This document shows, in pieces, positions 9,041 through 17,696 of a stretch of 64,000 nt of DNA. The translations under genes were made by a program, and so were the position numbers. The DNA is from JACKII01 sp965222315 (lineage in GTDB: Bacteria > Pseudomonadota > Alphaproteobacteria > Bin95), in contig OZ244951.1 in NCBI GenBank assembly GCA_965222315.1, forward strand, positions 3,348,001-3,412,000. Direction: 5' to 3'. Position 1 is the first letter of the stretch, and each line of letters starts with the position of its first letter. A model generated the notes under the pieces. That model searched no databases. It saw only the letters and a program-made list of their open reading frames with translations, and was not told the DNA's origin.

Positions 9041-9082
9041 GCTGGGGTCAATGCCCTGGGGTTAATGCGATGGGGTTAACGC
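9041..9082. repeat. three tandem 14-bp repeats after the carboxyltransferase gene
   Basis: Three head-to-tail 14-mers occupy 9041-9054, 9055-9068 and 9069-9082, with the consensus (G/C)NTGGGGTYAAYGC. They start 14 bases after the stop codon. No coding or terminator function is evident. They lie in the 305-base gap between the convergent carboxyltransferase and rpoN genes. Confidence 0.7.
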
Positions 9083-9206
9083 GCTGTTAACGATGTCTGT
9101 GGTATCGGAGAAGGATAGGCCTATGCCCTGCTCGCCTGCGCTTGGTGAGGGTGTTCGCTTGGTTGCCAAGGCGGCATGAAACCCAAGACGAAAGCGGAGA
9201 GAGGCA

Positions 9207-9315
9207 TCTACATTCCATCGACATTGGCTCTACATTGGATCGCAATCATCGACATTTTTCGTTACTGCGATACCGGAAATGTCGATAAATGTAGAGGAAT
9301 GTAGATTAAAGTAGA
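9207..9315. repeat. helically phased octamer array, four direct plus four inverted copies
   Basis: The octamer TCKACATT occurs at 9207, 9218, 9229 and 9249. Its reverse complement AATGTMGA occurs at 9278, 9288 and 9298, with a variant at 9308. Left-arm spacings are 11, 11 and 20 bases and right-arm spacings are 10, 10 and 10, so every copy is on roughly the same face of the helix and the two halves point toward a centre near 9267. GCATCTAC/GTAGATGC closes the outer ends. It begins 17 bases beyond the rpoN stop codon. It could be a protein-binding array or a cruciform or RNA hairpin. No terminator T-run is present. Confidence 0.7.
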
Positions 9316-9331
9316 TGCAAAATTCTTTGCA

Positions 9332-10849
9332 CTACCCGGCTGCCAATTTAAGCAAGCGCCGGCGCCGGGACGAGGACGGGATGCTCAGGCTTTCGCGGTA
9401 TTTGGCTACCGTTCTTCGGGCAACTGACATGCCTTCCCCTTCCAGCATCTCCACCAGCTTCTCGTCGGAAAGCACATTGGCGACGGTTTCACCCTCGATC
9501 ATCTGACGCAGGCGATAGCGGACGGCCTCCGATGAATGAGCATCCGCGCCGCCGGCATTGGCGACGGCGTTGGAGAAGAAGAACTTCAGTTCTAAAACAC
9601 CCCGCGGCGTCGCCACATACTTGCCGCTGGTCACGCGACTGACAGTGCTTTCGTGCATGCCGATGGCCTCCGCCACGTCCTTCAGCGTCATGGGGCGCAG
9701 ACCGCTGACCCCCTCCTCGAAGAAGCGTTCCTGGCTTTCGACGATCGCCGCCGTGGTCTTGAGGATCGTATTGGCGCGCTGGTCGAGCGCCTTCACCAGC
9801 CAGTTGGCGCTCTGCCATTGCTCGGTCACGAATTCCGCGACCTTCTTCCCCTTCGCCGCCCGGCGAATGGAGGCGTAGTAGGTGCGGTTCACCAGCACCT
9901 GCGGCAGGGCATCAGGGTTCAGTTCCACGTGCCAGCCGCCATCGGCGGCCCGGCTGACCGTCACATCCGGGATCAGGGTTTGAACCGGCGCATGATCGAA
10001 GGCCGCTGCCGGGCGGGGCGCGCAGGTGCGCAGCCGCTTCAGCATGACCTGCAAACCGCCAAGATCCGTGCCGCAAAGCCTGGCCAAGCGGGCAAAGTCG
10101 CCCTTGCCGATCAGGTCCAGATGGTCGAGCAGGCAATGCATCGGGGCATCAAGCGCCCCCATGTCGGCCAGTTGCACCGACAGGCATTCACGGACACTGC
10201 GCGCGCCGATGCCCGGCGGGTCGAGTTGCAGGAAGCGCTGGTGCACCTCGGCCAGGTACTGCTGGCTGATGCCGAGGAGGTAGGCGAGCTCCGCCACATC
10301 CCCGGCGAAGTACCCGGCCTCGTCCAGGTTATCGGCGATCAGTAGGGCGGCCCGGCGGATGATGGGGTCGGCGAACTCCTCCCCGATCTGGGCTTCCAAA
10401 TGCGCCCGCAGGCTGACGGGGCTCTCCGCATAGGCTTCCCAGCCACTGCCGTCCTCCCAACCGCCGCCGCTGGCGCCATTGCCGCCGCGGCTCTCCCAGA
10501 CGAGGCTGCCCCCCTCCCTCGCCGGCGCGCCGTCGGCGGAGCCGCCATCGTCCCAGACATTGGAATAGTCGGTATCAGACGCCTCCAACTGGTGGCCGAA
10601 CCCCTCGTCACTGCCGACGACATCGGCGCTGTCATGCTCCAGTGCGGCAGCCGGTTCAGGGACCGCATCGACCGCCCCGTCCGCGTCGGGCTCCCGCACT
10701 TCCAGCAGGGGGTTTTCGGCCAATTGCTCTTCAAGATAGGCCGACAGCTCCATATTCGGCATCTGCAGCAGTTTGATGGCCTGCTGCAGCTGCGGCGTCA
10801 TTGTCAGGCTTTGAGTCTGACGGACCTGGAGACGTTGGCTAAGTGCCAT
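9332..10849 (-). CDS. rpoN: RNA polymerase sigma-54 factor
   Basis: This 505-residue sigma-54 has all three regions. The N-terminal activator-responsive region begins QTQSLTMTPQLQQAIKLLQM. An acidic, low-complexity linker covers about residues 50-140. The core-binding region follows, then the helix-turn-helix (ESTVSRVTSGKYVATPRG) and the C-terminal RpoN box (RRTVAKYRESL) that reads the -24 element. It is the last gene of the kdsD-lptC-lptA-lptB-rpoN string. The hpf and ptsN genes that commonly follow rpoN are not present here; an octamer array and a convergent gene follow instead. Confidence 0.96.
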   Translation of the reverse strand: MALSQRLQVRQTQSLTMTPQLQQAIKLLQMPNMELSAYLEEQLAENPLLEVREPDADGAVDAVPEPAAALEHDSADVVGSDEGFGHQLEASDTDYSNVWDDGGSADGAPAREGGSLVWESRGGNGASGGGWEDGSGWEAYAESPVSLRAHLEAQIGEEFADPIIRRAALLIADNLDEAGYFAGDVAELAYLLGISQQYLAEVHQRFLQLDPPGIGARSVRECLSVQLADMGALDAPMHCLLDHLDLIGKGDFARLARLCGTDLGGLQVMLKRLRTCAPRPAAAFDHAPVQTLIPDVTVSRAADGGWHVELNPDALPQVLVNRTYYASIRRAAKGKKVAEFVTEQWQSANWLVKALDQRANTILKTTAAIVESQERFFEEGVSGLRPMTLKDVAEAIGMHESTVSRVTSGKYVATPRGVLELKFFFSNAVANAGGADAHSSEAVRYRLRQMIEGETVANVLSDEKLVEMLEGEGMSVARRTVAKYRESLSIPSSSRRRRLLKLAAG

Positions 10850-10930
10850 GGATACGCGGGCCTGTACCGGCGGGTTGCTGCGGACGCACTATGCAGCATC
10901 TCTCCCTAAAATCAGGCAAACCAATCGCCG

Positions 10931-11689
10931 CTACCGTGCAAATCCCTCGCCCAGATAGACCTGGCGCACCCGGTCATGGGCGACGATCTCGTCCGGCGTG
11001 CCTTCCATCAGCACCCGGCCGTCGTGCAGGATGTAGGCGCGATCGACCACGTCCAGGGTCTCCCGCACATTGTGGTCCGTAATTAGCACGCCGATGCCCC
11101 GCTCCTTCAGGTGGGAGACCAACTCACGGATTTCACCGACGGCGATGGGGTCGATACCTGCCAATGGCTCGTCCAGCAGGATGAAGCTGGGGTGGGCCGC
11201 GAGCGCGCGGGCGATCTCCACCCGGCGACGCTCACCGCCAGACAACGCCAGCGCCGGTGTATGGCGCAGGCGGGTGATAGAGAATTCCGCCAGCAGATCG
11301 TCAAGCAGCGCTTCCCGCGCGTCCGCCCGCTTTTCCGTTACTTCGAGGACCGCGCGGATATTGGCTTCAACAGTCATGCCACGGAAGATCGACGGCTCTT
11401 GCGGCAGGTAGCCGATGCCGCGGCGGGCGCGGCGGTACATAGGCAGATGAGTAATGTCCTCACCATCCAGGCGCACCACACCGTAGTCGGGTCGGATCAG
11501 TCCGGTGATGATGTAGAAGCTGGTGGTCTTGCCCGCACCGTTCGGCCCGAGCAGGCCGACAGCCTCGCCCCGATGGACGTTCAGGGACACGTCGCTAAGC
11601 ACCGGGTGGCGCTTGTAGCGTTTACCGAGGTTCTCGGCATGCAGTCCTTCGTTTGGATTTTGCTCTATGACGCGCAACGACTTCTCCAT
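10931..11689 (-). CDS. lptB: LPS export ABC transporter ATP-binding protein LptB
   Basis: This 252-residue ABC ATPase drives lipopolysaccharide extraction from the inner membrane with LptF and LptG, whose genes are not in this window. Walker A GPNGAGKTT is near residue 50, followed by a YLPQEPSIFRGMTV Q-loop characteristic of LptB, the signature LSGGERRR, Walker B FILLDEP, and the switch-histidine segment ITDHNVRET. The gene lies 22 bases after lptA and 81 bases before rpoN, the classical order. The first dozen residues are a non-conserved extension. Confidence 0.96.
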   Translation of the reverse strand: MEKSLRVIEQNPNEGLHAENLGKRYKRHPVLSDVSLNVHRGEAVGLLGPNGAGKTTSFYIITGLIRPDYGVVRLDGEDITHLPMYRRARRGIGYLPQEPSIFRGMTVEANIRAVLEVTEKRADAREALLDDLLAEFSITRLRHTPALALSGGERRRVEIARALAAHPSFILLDEPLAGIDPIAVGEIRELVSHLKERGIGVLITDHNVRETLDVVDRAYILHDGRVLMEGTPDEIVAHDRVRQVYLGEGFAR

Positions 11690-11711
11690 TCAGCCAGCCG
11701 CCTTGTTGGCA

Positions 11712-12704
11712 TTATTTCGGGCGTGGCCTGGGTAATATGGGGGCAGCAGGCTCCCTTGACGATAAGGGCGCGGCCTTTTCCGCCGTTCTCCCCTGATTTT
11801 GCTGAGTTTGCTCCGCTCCCGGGCTCTCGGCCGCGTTAGACTCCGACGCGGCCTCCGCTGCTGGCGATTGCACTCCATCGGCGGTGCCGGGGTAGAATAC
11901 GGAGCGGACCCGCTCGCCCGGTGCGGCTATCAGGCGGCTAACGCCGCTTTCCATATCGACGATGGCCTTTGCACCGCTTAACTGGTTCTTCCCACGGGTT
12001 ATCGTGACATTACCTTCCAGTGTAGCAACTTTTTGCACCGCATCGTAAGACCCCTTGTCGCCGACGACAACTTCGCTTTCGGTCTTGATGACGACTTGGC
12101 CCCACGCCCGCACCTGGTTGAGCGCCAATTTTTCCGGGCTGGTGGCAGCGCTGGCTGTTTGCGCGGCACCGTCGCGCGCAGCCAGTTGCGCCTCGATCAC
12201 GTCGGCGCGGATGCGGGTATTGTCGGAGTTCTGAATGGCCGTTGCCTCGCCGCGGGCGACAGCGCGCTTCTCCGCCCCCCAGTATTCCAGGCGATCTTCC
12301 GCCGTGACCGTCTGTTCTTCGGCCTCAATCCGCAGATTCCGTCCCTTCAGGACAAAAAGCTCGCGCTCCAGGTCATAAGTAGCGTGTTCGCCGGTCAGCC
12401 GCTCCTTGCCCGTGGTGATGACCACCGCGCCCAATGCATCGACACGGTGGATACTGCGCCTGCCGTCGATGTCTTTATAGGATGCGCTGACAATATCGGC
12501 ACGCAGGCGGACATCGCCCTGGCGCACCACCACGTTGCCACGGGCAACCACCATCTGCTGGTCCTGGTGCAGTTCCAGGCCCTTGTCGGATTCGAGCTCA
12601 AGCGGCTTGTCGCCGCCGCCGACATTGCCGAGCGGATTAATCTGCGCCGCCGCCGGATGCACCATCGCGAGCAGGGTCAAGACCGTAAGCAGGAAACGGG
12701 GCAT
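11712..12704 (-). CDS. lptA: LPS transport periplasmic protein LptA (OstA-like)
   Basis: A cleavable signal peptide (LLTVLTLLAMVHPAAAQ) precedes OstA-type beta-jellyroll repeats that carry LPS across the periplasm: GLELHQDQQMVVARGNVVV, then VTAEDRLEYWGAEKRAVARG, then KNQLSGAKAIVDMESG. At 330 residues it is longer than E. coli LptA. The extra part is an Ala/Pro/Glu/Arg-rich, probably disordered C-terminus. The start ATG overlaps the lptC stop (TGATG), so the two are translationally coupled. Confidence 0.92.
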   Translation of the reverse strand: MPRFLLTVLTLLAMVHPAAAQINPLGNVGGGDKPLELESDKGLELHQDQQMVVARGNVVVRQGDVRLRADIVSASYKDIDGRRSIHRVDALGAVVITTGKERLTGEHATYDLERELFVLKGRNLRIEAEEQTVTAEDRLEYWGAEKRAVARGEATAIQNSDNTRIRADVIEAQLAARDGAAQTASAATSPEKLALNQVRAWGQVVIKTESEVVVGDKGSYDAVQKVATLEGNVTITRGKNQLSGAKAIVDMESGVSRLIAAPGERVRSVFYPGTADGVQSPAAEAASESNAAESPGAEQTQQNQGRTAEKAAPLSSREPAAPILPRPRPK

Positions 12705-13375
12705 CAGGGCTTCTTTTCGGGAATCTCGTTGAGGATCAACTTGGACCGCCCAAGCACCTTAACGGTTTCTCCCTTATCCAAAATCTCAAATCCGCTGCCA
12801 GACAGGGTGCCATTTGGCCCGGTTCCCGAAACCGGCTGGTCGCCATAGGCGCGAGCCGCCGGGATATCCACGTTCGCCAGTTCCGTTTCGATCCGGTACC
12901 CGAGGCTGTGGATCAGCACGACATTGCGGCGGAACACGATGCTTTCGTCTTCGCGGGTATACTCGCCTTCGTCGGCACTGACCTTGATGGTCTCGCCATT
13001 TTCGACCTGGATTTCCGCTTGCGGCTTGCGCAGCACAACCCGGTTCAAAACACCGTCCAACTGCTGGGCCTCTTCGGCCCGGAGAGTGAAGGGCCGCCCT
13101 TCCTCGTCCGTGCCAACAACCCGGGCGGCGATCATGCGGATTTCGCTCGAGTTAATATCCTCAATTGACTGGGGCAGTCCGCTCACATCGAGCGCGCTCT
13201 CGAAGTCCAGTTGCGGCCAGATAACGGCCAGCAGCAACAATGCCGCCGCCGACAGCGGCAGGAGGATACGCAGGGACCGGACAAGGCTGGAGTACCGGCG
13301 GCCACCGCGTCTCCGGCTCCTCGGCCGCCGGACCAGCCGGTCCAGGCGTTCGTCTGCGGGCGCGGGCGAGGTCAT
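12704..13375 (-). CDS. lptC: LPS export protein LptC
   Basis: A bitopic inner-membrane protein: an Arg-rich cytoplasmic N-terminus, one membrane helix (LRILLPLSAAALLLLAVIWP), then a periplasmic beta domain with LptC hallmarks (INSSEIRMIAARVVGTDEEG, LNRVVLRKPQAEI, DEGEYTRED). It passes LPS from LptB2FG to LptA. The start is placed at ATG 13375 because it forms an ATGA overlap with the kdsD stop. A start 7 codons upstream is possible. It overlaps lptA by one base. Confidence 0.9.
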   Translation of the reverse strand: MTSPAPADERLDRLVRRPRSRRRGGRRYSSLVRSLRILLPLSAAALLLLAVIWPQLDFESALDVSGLPQSIEDINSSEIRMIAARVVGTDEEGRPFTLRAEEAQQLDGVLNRVVLRKPQAEIQVENGETIKVSADEGEYTREDESIVFRRNVVLIHSLGYRIETELANVDIPAARAYGDQPVSGTGPNGTLSGSGFEILDKGETVKVLGRSKLILNEIPEKKP

Positions 13376-14361
13376 GAGATACCGGCTCTCAGGCAATCAT
13401 GCACATGGACGATGCCGATAGCGGCGGGCACCGCTGCCTCGCCATCGACCACGAACAGGCTGGTAATCGCGCTCTCGTTCATGATGGCGAGCGCCTCTTC
13501 AGCCAGCGCGCCTGGGCGAATGGTTTTGGGGGCCGCGGTCATGATGGCGCCCGCCGGCCGCCTCACGAGATCGGCGGACATGTTACGCCGCAAATCACCG
13601 TCGGTAATGACGCCGGCTAATCCGCCTTGCTCGTCCAGCACGCCGATACAGCCGAAACTGCTGGCGGTCATTGTCACCAGTGCATCGGCCATCAGCGTGT
13701 CAGGCGTGATCAGGGGCGGGTCGCGATGCATGATCTCCGAGACGCGCATCAGGCGGCGGCCAAGCGTGCCGCCCGGATGCAGATTGCGGAAGTCGTTGGG
13801 CGAGAAGCCCTGGCGTTCCAGCAATGCTACGGCCAGCGCATCGCCCATGGCCATGGCCATGGTCGTCGAAGTGGTCGGCGCCAGGCGGAGCGAACAGGCT
13901 TCCGGCGCGTTCGGCAGCAGCAGGGTGACCGTCGCATTTTCCGACAGCGTCGACGGCGCGCGGCTGGTTATCGCAATGATCGGAATGCGCAACCGGACCG
14001 CATGGGCCAGCATATCCGCCAGTTCCGCCGTGTTGCCGGAGTTGGAAAGCGCCAGCAGGGCATCCCCGCTCGTCACCATGCCGAGGTCGCCGTGACTGGC
14101 TTCCGCCGGGTGGACGAATTGGGCCGGCGAGCCGGTCGAGGCCATGGTCGCCGCGATCTTGTGGCCGATATGGCCGCTCTTGCCCATGCCGGTAATGATG
14201 ATCCGGCCGTCGATGTTGGCAAGCAGTTCGACCGCATTGGCGAAGTCGTCGCCGACCTGCGCGGCCATTTGGGCCAGCGCCTCGCTCTCCATCAGCATCA
14301 CGCGGCGGGCGATTTCTTTCGGCTCGAACCCTTCGGGTACGGTGTCGTCAACTGTGGGCAA
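13372..14361 (-). CDS. kdsD: D-arabinose 5-phosphate isomerase (KdsD/KpsF family)
   Basis: This 329-residue enzyme converts ribulose 5-phosphate to arabinose 5-phosphate, the first step to KDO for the LPS core. An N-terminal SIS domain (ITGMGKSGHIGHKIAATMAS, LALSNSGNTAEL, NLHPGGTLGRRL) is followed by two CBS domains. The TTG at 14361 is the preferred start because GAAGAGG lies 9 bases upstream; the longer frame runs backwards through rnd. It overlaps the end of rnd by 14 bases and touches lptC by ATGA, so the string is one operon linking KDO synthesis with LPS export. Confidence 0.93.
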   Translation of the reverse strand: MPTVDDTVPEGFEPKEIARRVMLMESEALAQMAAQVGDDFANAVELLANIDGRIIITGMGKSGHIGHKIAATMASTGSPAQFVHPAEASHGDLGMVTSGDALLALSNSGNTAELADMLAHAVRLRIPIIAITSRAPSTLSENATVTLLLPNAPEACSLRLAPTTSTTMAMAMGDALAVALLERQGFSPNDFRNLHPGGTLGRRLMRVSEIMHRDPPLITPDTLMADALVTMTASSFGCIGVLDEQGGLAGVITDGDLRRNMSADLVRRPAGAIMTAAPKTIRPGALAEEALAIMNESAITSLFVVDGEAAVPAAIGIVHVHDCLRAGIS

Positions 14362-14980
14362 AAATATCAACCTCTTCCCAGCCGCCCAGATCCAGGGCGG
14401 CGCGTGTCGGCAAGAACCGGAAGCAGGCCTCCGCCATGCCGGTCCGGCCTTCTCTGGCCAGCATTCCGTCCAACCGCTCGCGGAGCGCGTGCAGGTGCAG
14501 CACGTCGGCCGCCGCATATTCCGTCTGCGCCTGGCTCAAGTCTGCCGCGCCCCAGTCGGAGGATTGCTGCTCTTTCGCCAGCGAGATGCCAAGCAACTCG
14601 CGGCAGATGTCTTTAAGCCCATGCCGGTCCGTATAAGTGCGCACCAGCTTGGACGCGATTTTCGTACAATAGATGGGGTTGCACTCTACGCCTAGGTAGT
14701 GGCGCAACACCGCAACGTCAAAGCGGGCGTAGTGAAAGATCTTGGTGACGGCGGGATCGGCAAGCAGCGCCTTCAGGTTCGGCGCATTGAATACCGCCGG
14801 CTCGCCATCGGCGGGGCGCGGAAACTGCACCAGATGGGCATCACCATCGCCGGCTGAGAGCTGCACGACACACAGACGGTCGCGGCCTGGCCGCAATCCC
14901 ATGGTCTCGCTGTCGATTGCTACCGCGCCGCCCCAGCCGATGCCTGCGGGGATGTCCCCCTGGTGAACAGTGATGGACAT
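14348..14980 (-). CDS. ribonuclease D-like 3'-5' exonuclease
   Basis: This 210-residue protein of the DEDD exonuclease superfamily shows AIDSETMGL (motif I, D and E), then KIFHYARFDVAVL (motif II) and a DVLHLHAL segment with YAAAD (motif III, DEDDy type). It is much shorter than E. coli RNase D and lacks HRDC domains, as is usual for this alphaproteobacterial form. The ATG at 14980 is chosen because the longer frame runs through the tRNA-Leu gene. It is the first gene of the kdsD-lpt string and probably processes tRNA 3' ends. Confidence 0.85.
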   Translation of the reverse strand: MSITVHQGDIPAGIGWGGAVAIDSETMGLRPGRDRLCVVQLSAGDGDAHLVQFPRPADGEPAVFNAPNLKALLADPAVTKIFHYARFDVAVLRHYLGVECNPIYCTKIASKLVRTYTDRHGLKDICRELLGISLAKEQQSSDWGAADLSQAQTEYAAADVLHLHALRERLDGMLAREGRTGMAEACFRFLPTRAALDLGGWEEVDIFAHS

Positions 14981-15045
14981 GGCAGCGGCATCCCGTGTTC
15001 CGGCGGTCAGGAAGGCCAACTTGGCGGGGAGGCCTAAATGCTCGG

Positions 15046-15132
15046 TGGTGCCCAGGAGAAGACTCGAACTTCCACGGCCTTTCGGCCACAGGTACCTGAA
15101 ACCTGCGCGTCTACCAATTCCGCCACCTGGGC
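15046..15132 (-). tRNA. tRNA-Leu (anticodon CAG)
   Basis: On the minus strand the 87-base cloverleaf begins GCCCAGG and ends CCTGGGC-A-CCA with CCA encoded. The D-arm GGCGGAATTGGTAGACGC is typical of Leu. The anticodon stem CAGGT/ACCTG encloses TTCAGGT, with anticodon CAG. A long variable arm (GTGGCCGAAAGGCCGT, a class II feature) and a TTCGAGT T-loop follow. Confidence 0.95.
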
Positions 15133-15261
15133 AATTCGGGTGACCGAGCATCTGCCCGCCATTGCGTCGGCGGGTAGAGGCGTGGTGTTAAGGGCGGCAG
15201 AGATACTTGTCAACGCCCCTGTCGCGCCAAATCTCCTGCCTGCGACAGAAACGGAGCCTCC

Positions 15262-15987
15262 ATGCGGTTCGACGACAAAGCCAGCGCCCGCGACCATGTT
15301 TGGGATGCGTTGGAACGCCAGAAACTGGGCGCCTACCCGTTTCCGGTCAGGGGACGCATTCCCAACTTCCGCGGAGCCAAGGAAGCAGCGGCGCGCCTTA
15401 TGGAAACGCCGCTGCTGCAATCCGCCCGCCGGATCAAGGTCAACCCGGACAGCCCCCAGCGTTTCGTCCGGGCGGAGGCGTTGCGCCGGGGCATCCAGGT
15501 CTACGTGCCGACGCCGCGGCTGGCGGGAGGATTCATGCTGCTGGACCCGGCCTCGATCCCGCAAGACGCCATCTGGAAAGCATCGGCCCGCAGCAACTGG
15601 GAACGATACGCTAGGCCGGTCGCGCTGGAGGACTTACCGGAAATGGACCTGATCGTTACCGGCTGTGTCGCGGTAACGCCGGAGGGCAAACGCGCCGGCA
15701 AGGGTGCGGGCTATAGCGACCTGGAATTCGCCATATTGCGGGAACTCGGCCATCCGGCAGTGCCGGTGGTCACCACCGTGCACGACGTGCAGGTGGTGGA
15801 GGACTTTCCCATCGACGGCCATGACCAGCCGCTTTCGATGATGGTCACGCCGACACGGGTGATTGTGGTGGAGCCCCCTCTGCCCTCCCCTGCCGGGGTG
15901 GAATGGGAGAAGCTGCCGGCCGATGCCCTGACCGCGATGCCGGTCCTAGCTAACTTGCGCTGTTTGGACGGTTCAGACGACGGATAG
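15262..15987 (+). CDS. 5-formyltetrahydrofolate cyclo-ligase family protein
   Basis: This 241-residue protein of the MTHFS superfamily has the conserved glycine-rich phosphate segment GKGAGYSDLEFAIL near residue 150, preceded by MDLIVTGCVAV and followed by the PVVTTVHDVQVV strand. Canonical enzymes convert 5-formyl-THF to 5,10-methenyl-THF. This longer form with its FPVRGRIPNFRGA N-terminus resembles the MTHFSD-like branch, whose activity is less certain. It has its own promoter region after the divergent tRNA-Leu. Its last 38 bases overlap the end of the convergent lipoprotein gene. Confidence 0.8.
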   Translation: MRFDDKASARDHVWDALERQKLGAYPFPVRGRIPNFRGAKEAAARLMETPLLQSARRIKVNPDSPQRFVRAEALRRGIQVYVPTPRLAGGFMLLDPASIPQDAIWKASARSNWERYARPVALEDLPEMDLIVTGCVAVTPEGKRAGKGAGYSDLEFAILRELGHPAVPVVTTVHDVQVVEDFPIDGHDQPLSMMVTPTRVIVVEPPLPSPAGVEWEKLPADALTAMPVLANLRCLDGSDDG

Positions 15988-16723
15988 GCCGGGTCGGCGT
16001 CGGCGTGCTGGAGGCATTGGAAGAGCCGGAAGAGGTACTGCGCCGGGACGATGTGCGCCGCTCCGCCTTCTGTTTCGCCTGCCAGGATTTCTCCCCCTCC
16101 GCCAGCGTCCAGATAACGAGGCGCTTCAGGACTTTGCCCAGTGCCTCGTCAAAAGCGTCGATTACCGGGTCGATGGCGCCGGCGGGGGCTACCGACTCCC
16201 TCGCGAAATGCTCGACCGCGATAATCTGGCGCTCCGGCATCTGCACCAGACGGACGTTGATCGTCACATTGACCCGCTGCTGGTCGCCTTCCTGGTGCGC
16301 CTGAAACTCGCGCAATTCCGGCTGCAGCACGAAATTTGGCCGTAGCCCGATGGATGCGGGGCCGACACCGACGATTGCGTGCGAATTGTCGAAGGATTCG
16401 ATGATCAGGTTCTGCACCATCAATGGCGCGCGGTCGACCCAGCTTGCCTCCGCAAAATAGTTGAAGCGGTAGGGCGTCTCCATCAGGCCGATACGGTTGG
16501 TATTGATGCTGGCGGCGGCAGATGGCGTATCCACCACCAACTGCCAGTCCACATCCGGTATATCCTCCGGAAAGGTGCTCTTGGAGCTTAGCCGGAACAA
16601 GCGCGGCGGATTTCCGGCGGCTGCATTGAGGACCGACTCACACCCGGCGAGTGTCGCGCCGGCGCCGCCAGCCAGCAGCGCCAGCGCCAACCGTCGTGTT
16701 ATATCAGCGTGCTTCATAGCCAC
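15950..16723 (-). CDS. ABC transport auxiliary lipoprotein (PqiC/YmbA-like)
   Basis: A lipoprotein signal (LALALLAGGAGATLAGC) gives a predicted lipidated Cys near residue 28. The mature part matches the ABC-type transport auxiliary component fold: LFRLSSKSTFPEDIPDVDWQ, TNRIGLMETPYRFNYFAEA, WVDRAPLMVQ. The C-terminus is a Ser/Arg/Thr/Pro-rich low-complexity tail. It is the last gene of an MlaE-MlaF-MlaD-lipoprotein operon and overlaps mlaD by 20 bases, so it probably serves as the periplasmic or outer-membrane partner of that lipid transporter in place of MlaC. An ATG two codons downstream is an alternative start. Confidence 0.85.
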   Translation of the reverse strand: MAMKHADITRRLALALLAGGAGATLAGCESVLNAAAGNPPRLFRLSSKSTFPEDIPDVDWQLVVDTPSAAASINTNRIGLMETPYRFNYFAEASWVDRAPLMVQNLIIESFDNSHAIVGVGPASIGLRPNFVLQPELREFQAHQEGDQQRVNVTINVRLVQMPERQIIAVEHFARESVAPAGAIDPVIDAFDEALGKVLKRLVIWTLAEGEKSWQAKQKAERRTSSRRSTSSGSSNASSTPTPTRPIRRLNRPNSAS

Positions 16724-17696
16724 GTTTTTGATTACCCAAAAGAAAACCAGAAGGATCGCGGTTCAGGTCATTGGTAACCTGCCGCAGACTAATAACCAAT
16801 TCCCGTACTTCCGCAATAAACGCATTCGCGTCATACAAGGTAACATTGGTGAAATCCCGGATGGGCCCGCGATTTTCGGCGATCATCCCGTCCAGTTGCG
16901 CGCTGGCATTGCCGATTTTACGGGCTGCTTCTTCCACCTGCACCAGCGCCTCCGCCGCCCGGACCAGCGCGCCATTGGTACTGTTCAGGGCTTCGGCCGC
17001 GCCGGTCACCGCAGGCACCAGTTGCTCCTCCGCTGTCCCGATCAGCCGGTCGATTCGGGCGACCGCTTTTTCAACATCGGCCATGGTGTTCCGGGTCTCC
17101 TCGACCAGTTCAACGGCCGGGCCGCTCGCTGCCTGCAGATTGGCGGCCACCTTCTCTCCATTGTCGAGGATCCCCGCGATCTTGCGGAGGTTCTGGTCAT
17201 CAAGCAGCAGCATGGCGCGGCCCACTAGCTGATTGACCTGATCCACCAGGGCCGGTGCGCCCTCAAACAGTTTTTGCAGGCTCGATGGCTTGGTCGCGAT
17301 AACAGGCAGTCCCTGCGCCGGGCGGGGCATATCGTCGGCGTCCTGGGTACCGCCACTCAACTGGATCAGGCTGCCGCCCGCGAGACCCTGAATTTCGAGG
17401 CTGGCGACTGTATCGGTCTTGATCGGCGTATTATCCGCGATTTCGATGGTGACCCGCACCTGCTCGACATTGTCGGGCCGGATCCGCAATTCGGTCACCT
17501 CCCCGACCGAAATGCCGCGATAGGCAACCGTGCTGCCTTGGCGGAGCCCGGCCACCGACCCGTCGAAATCGACCCAGTAGCGCTTATAGCCTCCGGCGTC
17601 GGTCTGCCCGGCCATCCAGATGACAAAGCCAATACCGAACGTCAGGATCGCCAGGACGGCGACGCCAACCGCTATAAAACCTGCCCTCGTCTCCAT
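16704..17696 (-). CDS. MlaD/MCE-domain protein
   Basis: An N-terminal membrane anchor (GFIAVGVAVLAILTFGIGFVIWM) is followed by an MCE domain (YWVDFDGSVAGLRQGSTVAY, RGISVGEVTELRI, LEIQGLAGGSLIQL). A long alpha-helical C-terminal region (about residues 150-320) could form the periplasmic needle seen in longer MCE proteins. It binds lipid in transit between the membranes. The start is given as ATG 17696, which overlaps the mlaF stop; GTG 17699 one codon earlier is equally possible. Confidence 0.9.
   Translation of the reverse strand: METRAGFIAVGVAVLAILTFGIGFVIWMAGQTDAGGYKRYWVDFDGSVAGLRQGSTVAYRGISVGEVTELRIRPDNVEQVRVTIEIADNTPIKTDTVASLEIQGLAGGSLIQLSGGTQDADDMPRPAQGLPVIATKPSSLQKLFEGAPALVDQVNQLVGRAMLLLDDQNLRKIAGILDNGEKVAANLQAASGPAVELVEETRNTMADVEKAVARIDRLIGTAEEQLVPAVTGAAEALNSTNGALVRAAEALVQVEEAARKIGNASAQLDGMIAENRGPIRDFTNVTLYDANAFIAEVRELVISLRQVTNDLNRDPSGFLLGNQKRGYEAR

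Noticed and set aside
14981..15151. Extended N-terminus of the RNase D-like gene
   Set aside because: It runs through the antisense-checked tRNA-Leu gene on the same strand; the ATG at 14980 gives the family-like start.
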